DNA from: CAYZJV01 sp964478945
GTDB lineage: Bacteria; Spirochaetota; Spirochaetia; Sphaerochaetales; Sphaerochaetaceae
Length of the DNA stretch: 26,622 nucleotides
NCBI GenBank assembly: GCA_964478945.1
Contig: CAYZJV010000038.1
Coordinates: 1 to 26,622, forward strand
Direction of reading: 5' to 3'
The translations under genes were made by a program, and so were the position numbers. The notes beneath the pieces were generated by a model, which saw only the letters and a list, made by a program, of their open reading frames with translations, was not told the DNA's origin and ran no database searches. Positions 1-9,153 of the stretch are shown here, in pieces. Each line of letters starts with the position of its first letter. Position 1 is the first letter of the stretch.

Positions 1-95
1 AGGCGATCGAACGTGCAGGCACGAAAGCCGGCAACAAAGGCTTCGATGCCGCCACTTCCGCTGTGGAGATGGTGAATCTCTTCGATGCCTTTTGA
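1..95 (+). CDS. ribH: 6,7-dimethyl-8-ribityllumazine synthase, C-terminal end (partial)
   Basis: Reading from base 3 there is an open frame ending in TGA at 93-95. It translates to AIERAGTKAGNKGFDAATSA followed by VEMVNLFDAF. The stretch AIERAGTKAGNKG is the highly conserved C-terminal motif of lumazine synthase, which joins 5-amino-6-ribitylamino-uracil with dihydroxybutanone phosphate in riboflavin synthesis, in the cytosol. Only the last 30 residues lie in the window; the start is upstream of base 1. It converges on the sugar operon, with 66 nt between the two stop codons. I see no strong hairpin-plus-T-run in that gap. The identification rests on motif recall and is strong for so short a piece. 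Confidence 0.9.
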   Translation, partial: AIERAGTKAGNKGFDAATSAVEMVNLFDAF

Positions 96-161
96 TCGCC
101 AAATGGTAAATGTGCACCGGAAGTGGGGTCAATAGCTTTTTAGGGTGTTCTAACCTTTCAT

Positions 162-2183
162 TCAATAGGTGGGCAATGATCGGTATCCCGCAGTTTCGTA
201 GGTGGCCAAAGCATAATCTGGTTCCCGATGCTCCTGCATCGCAATCCTTTGCTTGGCTACCCATCTTCTTAGATAGTCCAAACGCTCCAATCCGTGTGCG
301 AAATAGGTGAGTGTGATGTCGATTTCACTGGTAGTCGCATAGGAATACCACACGTGTATGAAGTTGATTTGCAGTAGGGTGAAACGTTGGGACAACAGTC
401 TCAACTCACCCTCTACGTCTAACAACCAATCCGTATCGATCTCATGGTCGAGAAATCTACCTCTGATCTTTCTTCCCAAGCGTACTTTTTCCACCATGGT
501 TCGAAATGCTTCGGTGATCCATTGGTATTGTCGCCTTCTTGTTTCGTCAACCAAGGATCGCACGAGCGGTTCCACTTTCTCGATGATCTCCCCAATCGAT
601 CGAATGGTCGATTCCTCCAGCTGGAAAACAGGTCGCATCAGATGGTGGCTCTCTTCATCGAGTACACCTGATACTTTCGGAGGAAGATCCTGAAGTGGAA
701 CGAGATCGGCTGGAGGGACTGGACCTGTGATGGTTCTTCCCATCAATGGTTCATCGAACAGTGCGATCACACACTGGCTCCTGTTTTTTGACCAAAGGCC
801 AGGCAAGGAATAGATAGATGACAACAAGGAATGGATTTGTGGCAAGTGTGTTTCTTCCATTAATATCATAAATGCCTTTTCGAATTCACTGAGCGAGGGG
901 ACCTGCTTCGACCAACTGGCTGCGGCACCAAGGGCATAGGAGTACTCGCTGGGAGCAGGCATCGCATATCCTCCATGATCGGCCCAGTCGCACAACAACA
1001 TTCCTTGGGCGCCCGATTCGATTCCTTGTCCCACCAATGTGAGGATATTCTTCACCGATCCGTGTTGTCTTGGAAATAGTGAGTTCCATGAACCGGTTCC
1101 AGGGCAAACCCAGAAGGTCTTTCCCGATTTGCCGAACAATTCCGTGGTATCGTAATGGGATTTCGGATCATAGATCCAGTCCAAGTACACGATATCATCG
1201 GGCAGTTGGGAGATTAGTTCGGGATGCTTCACGATCACATCCCCGAATACCATGATTCGTTTTCCATGTGCTTGTGCAAGTTCTCTCACTTTCATGAGAT
1301 GTTGCAAATATAATCTTCCTGTGCCCATCTCCGATTGCAACTCTTTAGATTTTCCTCTTCCCAGATCATACGTTTCGTCCGAATCGATATTCAACAAAGT
1401 ACTTTCGAAGATGGGGAGAAACCCATCATAGACCGAAGCCAAGAAATCATAGGTCTCTTCAAGTGCTGGTGAGAGTGTCCAATAGAGATCGCTTTCCCTG
1501 AGATGACGGTGTTCGGATGTGGTGAGAATTCTATTGCAATGACCGAAGGATTGGAGATTTGGTTGCAACTCGATGAAATGGTCGGAGCACCAGGATTGGA
1601 GTTCCTGCAAGTCCTCCCGTCCCATCGCCCCCGACCCTTTCCATATCGTTTCCTTTCCCTCGAATTGGTAGGTATGTTCGATGTAGAGCTGAAGCACGTT
1701 GATCTTCATCGTTGCAAGACGAGTGACCATATTCTTCAGGTAGTCGAGGGAGAATACGCGTCCCCTGGAGATATCGAGCATGATTCCACGATATTCAAGA
1801 TATGGCCAATCGCTGATATCCAATGTCGATATGGTGTTGTCTGCTTGCCGTACTATTTGATTCCACGTGGTGCAACCATAGAACAACCCCTGTTCACTCT
1901 TGGAAGTGATGAGTACACCTTGTTCCTGAACGACAAGGCGATATCCTTGCAGGTGCTCCGGTGGAGGGAACTTCGATGGATCGAGTGTGCCAATCGAAAT
2001 ATAGGTGTGGTCGAGTCCTGTTGCTTCGATTGGTTTCCTTCTCGAAGATACTTTCTTCGGTAATTCGAGTTGGTTGATACACCTGATACTGTCCCCTTCG
2101 ATATCCACTTCTTGCGTATCAAATTTCAGTACTCCATCCAGTTCCTGCATATCCCTAGGTTGTGGAATTATGTGGTAATGCAT
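162..2183 (-). CDS. GH20-type beta-N-acetylhexosaminidase (second copy)
   Basis: A glycoside hydrolase family 20-like enzyme expected to release terminal N-acetylhexosamine from imported sugars in the cytosol; there is no signal peptide. Residues ~1-125 look like the GH20b domain (GYRLVVQEQGVLI, then GLFYGCTTWNQ). The barrel begins near YRGIMLDISRGR (~130), and the Asp-Glu pair in SDETYDLGRG (residues ~269-270) sits where GH20 enzymes carry the catalytic DE. The first in-frame ATG is at 2210, but the ATG at 2183 has AAGGAG 9 nt upstream and starts just after the previous gene's stop, so I prefer 2183 (673 aa). It is the last gene of the operon and a diverged paralogue of its upstream neighbour. 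Substrate specificity cannot be read from sequence. Family call firm, substrate inferred. Confidence 0.85.
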   Translation of the reverse strand: MHYHIIPQPRDMQELDGVLKFDTQEVDIEGDSIRCINQLELPKKVSSRRKPIEATGLDHTYISIGTLDPSKFPPPEHLQGYRLVVQEQGVLITSKSEQGLFYGCTTWNQIVRQADNTISTLDISDWPYLEYRGIMLDISRGRVFSLDYLKNMVTRLATMKINVLQLYIEHTYQFEGKETIWKGSGAMGREDLQELQSWCSDHFIELQPNLQSFGHCNRILTTSEHRHLRESDLYWTLSPALEETYDFLASVYDGFLPIFESTLLNIDSDETYDLGRGKSKELQSEMGTGRLYLQHLMKVRELAQAHGKRIMVFGDVIVKHPELISQLPDDIVYLDWIYDPKSHYDTTELFGKSGKTFWVCPGTGSWNSLFPRQHGSVKNILTLVGQGIESGAQGMLLCDWADHGGYAMPAPSEYSYALGAAASWSKQVPSLSEFEKAFMILMEETHLPQIHSLLSSIYSLPGLWSKNRSQCVIALFDEPLMGRTITGPVPPADLVPLQDLPPKVSGVLDEESHHLMRPVFQLEESTIRSIGEIIEKVEPLVRSLVDETRRRQYQWITEAFRTMVEKVRLGRKIRGRFLDHEIDTDWLLDVEGELRLLSQRFTLLQINFIHVWYSYATTSEIDITLTYFAHGLERLDYLRRWVAKQRIAMQEHREPDYALATYETAGYRSLPTY

Positions 2184-2200
2184 TGGCGTTCTCTCCTTAC

Positions 2201-4249
2201 TCATCTCCATGGATAGGCTCTATCCCAGAGATTCAGACAATCCATGGTCCATAATATCGTGTAGCCTTCGTGTGCGTTATAAGATTTCATGTCCCTTTCG
2301 ATTTCTTTTCCTTCGGCAAGTGCGAGCCGTTGTCCCGCGAGATATCTCACCGCCTCATCATAGCGTGTTGCAGCTTTGTCGAAGATGTAGAGGGCTCCTT
2401 CTCGTCCAACAGTGACCGCTTCCTGTTCCCATAAGGTACAGAATTTGCTCCGTATTCTCGAGAACTCAGCGAACAGAAGTTTGATGTCGAATATCCATTG
2501 GAGGATGTTTCTCTCCGCCACTCTTCCAGCAGCGAATGCAGCGCGGATCTCAAGTCCAAGCATCCCTTTCTTCCCTGCGAGAGTGAACATCTCGGCTGCC
2601 AACAACAACTCTTGAAGATGAATACAATTGTCATCATGCGGTTCCTCGACCAACAGAGTGAGGATTCCGGTGGCCTGTTTTCCCATTTCGATGAAGCCTT
2701 GGAAGGTCTCTTGTGGGATCGCAGGGTATTTGCCGTCTCCCACCAAGGTGAGTCCTTTGAAGAAGTCATCGAACAGACTATACAGGGATTGACTTTTGAA
2801 TCCAACTTGAACCGATGGCAACTCATTTGTGTGAGACAGAATCCTCACCGTTTCTTCGACTCTCTTGTCTTTCAAAACGATTTTCGAGAACGCCTCCCAG
2901 AATGAATTCAGATCGGTCTTTCCCGCATTGTAAGCTTGTTCCGCACCATAGATGAAACCGATATTGCTAAAAGAGAATGGTTGATGATGGCCATAATCGC
3001 CCCAATGGGTGAGCAATACTCCCGATGTGTTCCGTACCATTCCTTCCGAAATGTAGTTCTGGATATTCACGAATGAATTCTGCAGACGGGGAAAGATCGC
3101 ATTCCAGGAACTGGTACCAGGTGCGATCCAGAATTCTCGATTCCTACCATCATATAGTTCCAATGAGGGGTAGTGGGTCTCCGGATTGTAGTTCCAATCG
3201 ACGAACACGATGTCGTCTCCGACTTTTTCAGGCAGTTTGGGATACTTGGCAAGGGCATCACCCCACACAAGCAATTTTCTCGCACCATGTTTTCTCGCCA
3301 GCGCGGCCACTCGATTGATGTGTTGCACATACACCGCTTCCTTACCACTCTCTTCAACTGCGTTCCTGCTGTATCCTGTTCCCAAATCGTAGGCTTCGTC
3401 CATATTGAGGTGGACTGTCTTCGAAGAAAACCATCCAAGGACTTCTCCGAAGATCTCATCGAGAAAATCATATACACCTTCATTGCCTGGTGCGAATGTG
3501 AACAGTGCAGTGTTCTCAGCGAGGTGCTCGTATCCCGGTATCCGCACTATTCCATGTACGTGGCTGAAGGTTTGTATATTGGCTTGTAACTCTATTCCAT
3601 AGGTGGTGCACAGGTTTTCCATCCATGCGACTTCATCACGATCATAATATCCGTTGAGGACTCCCAACGTTGGATGATCGGGCAAACGATAGCAGTCTTC
3701 CCAATAAAGTTGAATGATATTGTATTTGTAGGTGAAACAGAGTTCCACGAGTTTTATAAAGGTGGTTCGGTTGGGTATCTTGCCTCTGGAGACATCGACC
3801 ATGATGCCCCGATAGGGGATTTCAGGATAGTCGACTATCTCAACACATGGGACTTCGTCCAAAGGGTATTGGATCAACAATTGTCTGAGTGTGGCAATGG
3901 CCGAATATATTCCTTCCTTGGAACTGGCGGTGATGTCAATGTGTTCTGGAGTTATTTCCAATTTATAGGATTGCTGTTCAATCAATTCCTTGTGCACATG
4001 GTTTTTCGGTACTTCGACACTCTTGTCGATGATATGCAAGGGAACGCCTTTTGGCGAGACATGGATGCCGATGGTTCCAAGCAATTTCTCAAGCTGTGGT
4101 GAAGTTCCTGTCAAGGACAATCCATTTTCAAGTTGGCAATGTTGTGCCGAATGTCGCGATTGTTTTGGTGAGGGGATCAAATACACTATGGGTTCTCCAA
4201 AATCTGTGGCGATGGAGACTTGGTACCGCTCATGCGGTACCAAGGCCAA
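2201..4249 (-). CDS. GH20-type beta-N-acetylhexosaminidase (first copy)
   Basis: A 682-residue intracellular GH20-like glycosidase. An N-terminal GH20b-like domain (SYKLEITPEHIDITASSKEG near residues 94-113) precedes a TIM barrel starting at YRGIMVDVSRGK (~146). The DE pair in LNMDEAYDLG (residues 284-285) matches the general-acid/stabilising pair of the family, although the usual HxGGDE context is altered. WGD near the barrel end is also seen. The start appears to be TTG at 4249: no in-frame ATG or GTG lies close upstream, and the only ribosome-binding-like sequence is a weak AAGAG. It lies 17 nt after the binding-protein stop. It shares the YDLG-G pattern with the second copy but differs widely elsewhere, so the two probably split substrates or linkages. 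Confidence 0.85.
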   Translation of the reverse strand: MALVPHERYQVSIATDFGEPIVYLIPSPKQSRHSAQHCQLENGLSLTGTSPQLEKLLGTIGIHVSPKGVPLHIIDKSVEVPKNHVHKELIEQQSYKLEITPEHIDITASSKEGIYSAIATLRQLLIQYPLDEVPCVEIVDYPEIPYRGIMVDVSRGKIPNRTTFIKLVELCFTYKYNIIQLYWEDCYRLPDHPTLGVLNGYYDRDEVAWMENLCTTYGIELQANIQTFSHVHGIVRIPGYEHLAENTALFTFAPGNEGVYDFLDEIFGEVLGWFSSKTVHLNMDEAYDLGTGYSRNAVEESGKEAVYVQHINRVAALARKHGARKLLVWGDALAKYPKLPEKVGDDIVFVDWNYNPETHYPSLELYDGRNREFWIAPGTSSWNAIFPRLQNSFVNIQNYISEGMVRNTSGVLLTHWGDYGHHQPFSFSNIGFIYGAEQAYNAGKTDLNSFWEAFSKIVLKDKRVEETVRILSHTNELPSVQVGFKSQSLYSLFDDFFKGLTLVGDGKYPAIPQETFQGFIEMGKQATGILTLLVEEPHDDNCIHLQELLLAAEMFTLAGKKGMLGLEIRAAFAAGRVAERNILQWIFDIKLLFAEFSRIRSKFCTLWEQEAVTVGREGALYIFDKAATRYDEAVRYLAGQRLALAEGKEIERDMKSYNAHEGYTILWTMDCLNLWDRAYPWR

Positions 4250-4266
4250 GGATCTCTTGTGATTTA

Positions 4267-6015
4267 TTACTTGGGCTCTATCATTCCATGCAACAACTGG
4301 TATACGACAAAGTTGTCGTCACCAGCGGAATTCTTGTAGAGTTCTTCAGGTCCATTCCAAACAGTTCTAAGTCCATCGCTGGTGAGGTTCCTGCTCTCCT
4401 TCATATAGAGAGGAATGATCGGCAGGGTCTCGTTGAAGGCCACTGCAATCTTGCTGATAATCTCTTTTTGTGCATCGATATCCCAACCCTGGATCGACTT
4501 GTTGAGAAGATCTTTGAAGTCAACTGTGCCCATAGAGGTTTCCTGCACAAGCGGGAATGAGATTCCCACTCCTCCAGAGGATGTGTTGCTTGCCAACAGC
4601 GGTCCTTCGTAGGCATACATGGGATGAGGTTGTCCTGTTCCGAAGAACGACATGGCCAATTCAAATTTTCCCTCCACGATATTCGGAGTCCTTTGAGTGG
4701 ATTCGATTCCCTTGAAATCGGTCTTGATCCCGAATGAAGTGAGCTGCTGCGCAGCTTCCGATGCAGCGGTAGAGGCATCGGCCCAACCGCTCGGACACTG
4801 CAGTGTGAGTGTGAACTGCTTCCCGTTCGGAAGGAACCATTGTCCATTCCTATTGGTCAATCCGGCTTCACGAAGGAGTTGGGCGGCCTTTTCGTAGTCG
4901 AGTTCATAAGGATTCAATTTATCCATCTCCACCCATGCTTTGGCCACCCCATCACCAAGTCCAGTCAGATATTCAACACCAACAGTGACACCGGGAAGCG
5001 CCAATTTGCCGATCCGATCCCTGTCCACCACATGTGCAATCGCTTGTCTGACACGCACGTCATCCAAAGGTTTGATGGCATGATTGAAATAGATGGCGAG
5101 TCCATCGACACCCGGCAACTGCACGAAGCTGTATCCCACACGCTCGAAGGCTTGCATGCTTGAAGCCGGGAACACATGGGTGAGGTAATCCATCTGTCCG
5201 CTCAGCACCAATGGGGTCAAATCGGGAACATCGCCATTGTAGATGGTGAGAGTGTCGAATACCATTTCATCGGCGAGGAACGAGTTGGGGTTCAGAGGCA
5301 TCTCTATCGAGGCTTGGCTGATCTTATCAGGATCAAGATAGTACGGTCCCGAAGCATTCACCATGGTAGGCCTGAAGGAGTTGAAGTCGGCTACAAGATT
5401 TTTCCATTCAGAGGAGTCTTCAGCCATTCCCTTCCCGAGTAGTTCGGCAGTCCTGTCCGCATACTCTCCATATGTCCTGTAGTCGACGATCGGCTTTCTC
5501 AATACATTCCTGGTAAATAGTGGTGTCGGATTTTTGATTCCGAACTCAACTGTCGTATCGTCGACAACCTCAACGTAGGAGATGTAGTTCCAAGCGGGAT
5601 TTCCCACAAGACGGTAGATCATGAATGTGGTCCATACATCCTTGGCAGTCACTTGTTCTCCAGTCAACCATTTCGCATCATCACGCAATTTGACCATCAT
5701 ATGGGTGGAATCGGCGTCGATTTCCCAATCTTCGGCCAGCATCGGTGTGTATTCCCCTCTTGCATTCACATACAACGCAAGTGGCAACTGATGCATTTCA
5801 CGCCAAAACTTCAATTCGATCGCATTCGCAACGAACATATTGAAGTGTCCGGTTGGAGGTGTTGCGTAAGGCCATCCTCCAGCGAACGTCACAGGCGCTT
5901 TGCTCTTCTCCGCAATCGGTGCGGTCTCTTGGCCTCCTTGGGCACTGATAGCCATGGTGCTGAAGAGCATCACGATAGACATCAACAAAATCAACAAGCT
6001 GTGTCTTCTTCTCAT
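4267..6015 (-). CDS. ABC transporter solute-binding protein, family 5 (oligosaccharide/peptide type)
   Basis: A 582-residue extracytoplasmic binding protein of the SBP_bac_5 (DppA/OppA) family. A signal peptide is clear: MRRRH, a hydrophobic run to about residue 21, then AISAQGG with cleavage near residue 25. Family hallmarks include YTPMLAEDWEIDADSTHMMV (the usual 'P-LA-SW' region) and DVRVRQAIAHVVDRDRIGK, the conserved 'R-A---AIDR' stretch. The start is fixed by AAGGAGG 6 nt before the ATG. Some family-5 proteins bind sugars, for example chitobiose in Vibrio and cello-oligosaccharides in Thermotoga. The two GH20 genes directly downstream suggest an amino-sugar oligosaccharide here. A peptide ligand is the alternative. 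Confidence 0.9.
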   Translation of the reverse strand: MRRRHSLLILLMSIVMLFSTMAISAQGGQETAPIAEKSKAPVTFAGGWPYATPPTGHFNMFVANAIELKFWREMHQLPLALYVNARGEYTPMLAEDWEIDADSTHMMVKLRDDAKWLTGEQVTAKDVWTTFMIYRLVGNPAWNYISYVEVVDDTTVEFGIKNPTPLFTRNVLRKPIVDYRTYGEYADRTAELLGKGMAEDSSEWKNLVADFNSFRPTMVNASGPYYLDPDKISQASIEMPLNPNSFLADEMVFDTLTIYNGDVPDLTPLVLSGQMDYLTHVFPASSMQAFERVGYSFVQLPGVDGLAIYFNHAIKPLDDVRVRQAIAHVVDRDRIGKLALPGVTVGVEYLTGLGDGVAKAWVEMDKLNPYELDYEKAAQLLREAGLTNRNGQWFLPNGKQFTLTLQCPSGWADASTAASEAAQQLTSFGIKTDFKGIESTQRTPNIVEGKFELAMSFFGTGQPHPMYAYEGPLLASNTSSGGVGISFPLVQETSMGTVDFKDLLNKSIQGWDIDAQKEIISKIAVAFNETLPIIPLYMKESRNLTSDGLRTVWNGPEELYKNSAGDDNFVVYQLLHGMIEPK

Positions 6016-6036
6016 ACCAACCTCCTTGTGATCGTA

Positions 6037-6243
6037 TCACAGGTCTTTATTATTCCTTTCCCTATAGGAAAGATACCAACCAAACAGTACCAACAGTGAA
6101 CCGACAATAATGTTCAATACACTGATGATTTTTTCAGCGCTTCCTTTTGGATGTGTGGGCAACAACCAGAGTGAAAGCAATATCATGACCCCTCCGAACG
6201 ATTGCATGAGCTTTGCCAAAACAGTGGATGCGCCATGCTTCAT
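6037..6243 (-). CDS. small two-helix membrane protein of unknown function
   Basis: A 68-residue protein starting MKHGASTVLAKLM. Two predicted membrane segments lie at about residues 13-30 (FGGVMILLSLWLLP) and 39-60 (IISVLNIIVGSLLVLFGWYL), followed by a charged tail SYRERNNKDL. A longer frame exists, but the ATG at 6243 overlaps the ATPase stop as ATGA and has AGGAG 8 nt upstream, so coupled translation from 6243 is likely. It lies inside an ABC importer operon between the second ATPase and the binding protein, 21 nt before the latter. I do not recognise the family. Position and coupling suggest a transporter-associated accessory subunit, which is inference only. Confidence 0.75.
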   Translation of the reverse strand: MKHGASTVLAKLMQSFGGVMILLSLWLLPTHPKGSAEKIISVLNIIVGSLLVLFGWYLSYRERNNKDL

Positions 6244-7217
6244 CGGATCTGCTCCTTCTGTCGATACAGGTGACAAGCCACCTGCCTTTGTGTACCACTG
6301 TGCTCAAGCGGGGGTTCGATCAAATCACACACACCATCGATGGCTTGGGGACATCTCGGAAAGAGTGAGCATCCCGCCCCGATATTGGTGAAGGATGGGA
6401 TGTCGATATTGTGCAGTTCGTAGGGTTTTTCCTCGTCAATCCGAGCAGCGGAAAGAATAGCTTTCGTATAAGGGTGTTGTGGATGTCCTATCACATCTTC
6501 GGTAGGGCCGATCTCAATGATCTTTCCCAGATACATCACCAGTATCCGGTGTCCCCATGCGAAATAACGGCCAAGTGCTAGATCATGTGTGATGTAGAGG
6601 TATGCCACATTCAAACGCTGTTGGATCTCTTTCAACATGGTAAGGAGACTTATCCTGAGCGATGTGTCGATCATGCTTGTCGCTTCATCGACAACGATGA
6701 ACTTCGGGTCCATGGCGAGTATCCTGGCGATTGAGACCCGCTGACGTTGTCCTCCCGAGAGATTGCCGGGATATTTGTCGATGAAATCATCCACTGGAGT
6801 CAGTCCGACCATCTCAAGTAATTTCACCGTTTCATGGTACAGCTGTGAAAAATCGGTTATCTTCTTGTGGTGACGAAGCGGAGCAGCAAGCATATCGAAC
6901 ACCATCTTGGTGGGGTTCAAGGATTCATAAGGATTTTGATGGATCATCTGCACCGAGCGCCTGAACTCCTTCCAATCCTTTCGGGTAAGATCTTTCACTT
7001 CATTTTCGGAGAAAGTGAATCTTCCTCCCGAGTATCCCTGCAAACCGGCCAAGACTTTTCCCAAGGTCGTCTTGCCACAACCCGATTCTCCCACCACGCA
7101 TACGGTTTCTCCTGGTTCAATTGACAAATCGATCCCTCTCAAGATCGTCACGTCCTTACCTTTGCGTTGGTGGAATCGTTTGGTGAGATCCTTTGTTTCT
7201 ACCAAGGGTTTCGTCAT
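6240..7217 (-). CDS. ABC transporter ATP-binding protein (OppF/DppF type)
   Basis: A 325-residue ATPase that powers the importer from the cytosolic face. Walker A GESGCGKTT is at residues 43-51, the Q-loop lies in MIHQNPYESLNP (~91-102), the signature LSGGQRQR at ~153-160, and Walker B FIVVDEAT at ~173-180. The C-terminus has the oligopeptide-transporter tail with CSLFPRCPQA. An extended frame reaches 7358, but that part is the other ATPase read out of frame. The ATG at 7217 overlaps the upstream stop as ATGA, with AAGGAGGG 6 nt before it. It pairs with the following entry as the two-ATPase arrangement usual for Dpp/Opp-type systems. Confidence 0.93.
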   Translation of the reverse strand: MTKPLVETKDLTKRFHQRKGKDVTILRGIDLSIEPGETVCVVGESGCGKTTLGKVLAGLQGYSGGRFTFSENEVKDLTRKDWKEFRRSVQMIHQNPYESLNPTKMVFDMLAAPLRHHKKITDFSQLYHETVKLLEMVGLTPVDDFIDKYPGNLSGGQRQRVSIARILAMDPKFIVVDEATSMIDTSLRISLLTMLKEIQQRLNVAYLYITHDLALGRYFAWGHRILVMYLGKIIEIGPTEDVIGHPQHPYTKAILSAARIDEEKPYELHNIDIPSFTNIGAGCSLFPRCPQAIDGVCDLIEPPLEHSGTQRQVACHLYRQKEQIR

Positions 7218-8254
7218 ACGGTTCCCTCCTTGTGTCCATCGTGCTTCTTTCCGAATACGTGACAAGCCACCTTTCTCTTCGAATCGATGTTCAGCAATCG
7301 GGGAACCTCTTTCGTACAGCGATCCAGTGCATATGGACATCGGGGAGCAAATAGACATCCTTCTATTTTCTCCACGAGATCGGGTGTGGTTCCAGGAATG
7401 GAATAGAGTTCCTCGAAGGCGGCGTCGAGTTTGGGAACCGCATGCAGCAATCCTTTGCCATAGGGATGTACTTGATACTCGAAGAATTCCTTCGAAGGAG
7501 CATCTTCGACGATGGAACCGGCATACATGGTCACCACACGGTCTGCGAGTTGGGTGACGATTCCAAGATCATGGGTGATGAACATCATGCTGAAACCCAA
7601 TGAGCTTCTCAAGGAATTGAGCAGTTCCAGAATCTTTTTTTGTGTGATGAGATCCAACGCGGTGGTCGGCTCATCGAGTATTACGAGTTGAGGATCAAGC
7701 AAGAGGGCCAATGCGATCATCGTCCTCTGCTTCATGCCGCCTGAGAGTTCATGGGGATATGACGAGAGGACTTTCTCTCCATCGAGATAGACCATCTCCA
7801 ACAGTTTCCTGCTCTTTTCGAATATCATTTCCCGACTCGAATTCGGGTTGTGGGCTCTCACCGTGTCGAGAAATTGGCTTTCGATTCGAGAAACGGGGTT
7901 GAACGAGCTTTGTGATGTTTGGAACATCATCACTATCTCACTCCAACGGATGGTCCGCAGATGTTTTTCCGAGGCGTTCTCCAATGAAAGTTCCTTTCCA
8001 ATTCTTGTGTTGAAGAGGATCCTCCCCTCTGTGATGCTTGCGTTCAGTGGCAACATGTTCACGATCGAGGTGGCCAATGTGGTCTTTCCACATCCCGATT
8101 CACCTATGATGGCAACCGATTCTCCTCTACCGATCTCGAATGAGGCCTTGTACACCGCTTGCAATTTCCCCCTTTTCGTTCGATAGGAGATGGAAAGATC
8201 CTGAATGCTGAGCAAGTGTCCGGCCGATTGCGTGCGAGCTATGTGTGTTTTCAT
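7214..8254 (-). CDS. ABC transporter ATP-binding protein (OppD/DppD type)
   Basis: A 346-residue ATPase, partner of the OppF-type protein. Walker A GESGCGKTT is at residues 51-59, the signature LSGGMKQR at ~170-177 and Walker B LVILDEPT at ~190-197. The tail contains GCLFAPRCPYALDRC, the Cys-containing C-terminal motif of the oligopeptide ATPase family. The start ATG at 8254 overlaps the stop of the permease as ATGA. Upstream only a GGGG run is available as ribosome-binding site, so translation probably depends on coupling. The frame is open to 8416 but that extension is antisense to nothing useful and overlaps the permease in another frame. Confidence 0.93.
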   Translation of the reverse strand: MKTHIARTQSAGHLLSIQDLSISYRTKRGKLQAVYKASFEIGRGESVAIIGESGCGKTTLATSIVNMLPLNASITEGRILFNTRIGKELSLENASEKHLRTIRWSEIVMMFQTSQSSFNPVSRIESQFLDTVRAHNPNSSREMIFEKSRKLLEMVYLDGEKVLSSYPHELSGGMKQRTMIALALLLDPQLVILDEPTTALDLITQKKILELLNSLRSSLGFSMMFITHDLGIVTQLADRVVTMYAGSIVEDAPSKEFFEYQVHPYGKGLLHAVPKLDAAFEELYSIPGTTPDLVEKIEGCLFAPRCPYALDRCTKEVPRLLNIDSKRKVACHVFGKKHDGHKEGTV

Positions 8255-9153
8255 TTTTGGAGCCCCGGATTGAAGATTTCCTCCAACGATCTGGAGATCC
8301 ACACCAGAGAGAGGATCAACAGACAGATCACTATGGTTGGAGCCAGAAGGAACCAAATCGAATCGGGATTGTAGATTACCCCTTGGTTCCAAGCTACATT
8401 GATCATCACTCCCCAATTCTGGTCCAAGGGGAGAAGTCCCAAAAATACCAGTCCAACCTGGGCATAAATCGCGGCTCTCATCAGAAGAGTGAAATTGGCG
8501 GCGATGAATCCCATCATGTTGGGGAGGATTTCCTTGAAGATGATGTGAACCATCGGCATATCGAGCATAAAGGCCACTTCAACGAAATCCCTGGTTTTCA
8601 AAGAGAGGACTTCCGCCCGTATGGTCCTGAACAGTCCAGCCCAAGAAAGGATGGCGAGCACTATGGCCAATGCGACCGCCGATAAACGGAAGAAGCCCGA
8701 CAGTACCACCAGGAGGGGGAATCTGGGTATAGTGAGCCATACGTCGGCTAGAAACACCAACGTTTCGTCGAGTTTTCCTCCTATCAGTGCGGAAAATGCT
8801 CCTAAAAAAATTCCGATGAGTACGGCTATGCTGGCGGTGAGGAAAGCCAACACCAACAATTCCCTTCCTCCTGAGACTATTTGCGCCCAAATATCCCGAC
8901 CCAGATGATCGGTTCCCAAAAAGTGTTCGGCAGATGGTGCCATCAGTATCTTTTCGGGGTCGGATACTTCATCAAGTGGAAACCAAATGGGACCCAGTGT
9001 GGACATGAGAATGATGAGAAGAAGAATCACAAGACCCATCGTTCCCACCAGATCCTGCATGAGGGCTCTTCTGATCTTCTTGAGATTGCGACTTAGGCGG
9101 CTCCTTTTAGTGAGATTGTGCAATGTCGCTTGGGTTTGTGTCCTATTTTGCAC
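8251..9153 (-). CDS. ABC transporter permease (DppC/OppC type)
   Basis: A 300-residue inner-membrane permease. A charged N-terminus leads to a membrane segment around DLVGTMGLVILLLIILMSTL, followed by the periplasmic HFLGTDHLGRDIWAQIVSGG motif that is diagnostic of DppC-type subunits. The coupling-helix (EAA-like) region is at EVAFMLDMPMVHIIFKEILP. The start is taken as GTG at 9153, because AAAGGAGGT sits 7 nt upstream; the first ATG in the open frame (9237) lies deep within the previous gene. It overlaps that gene by 11 nt. It forms the membrane channel with the DppB-type subunit encoded just before it. Confidence 0.9.
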   Translation of the reverse strand: MQNRTQTQATLHNLTKRSRLSRNLKKIRRALMQDLVGTMGLVILLLIILMSTLGPIWFPLDEVSDPEKILMAPSAEHFLGTDHLGRDIWAQIVSGGRELLVLAFLTASIAVLIGIFLGAFSALIGGKLDETLVFLADVWLTIPRFPLLVVLSGFFRLSAVALAIVLAILSWAGLFRTIRAEVLSLKTRDFVEVAFMLDMPMVHIIFKEILPNMMGFIAANFTLLMRAAIYAQVGLVFLGLLPLDQNWGVMINVAWNQGVIYNPDSIWFLLAPTIVICLLILSLVWISRSLEEIFNPGLQK

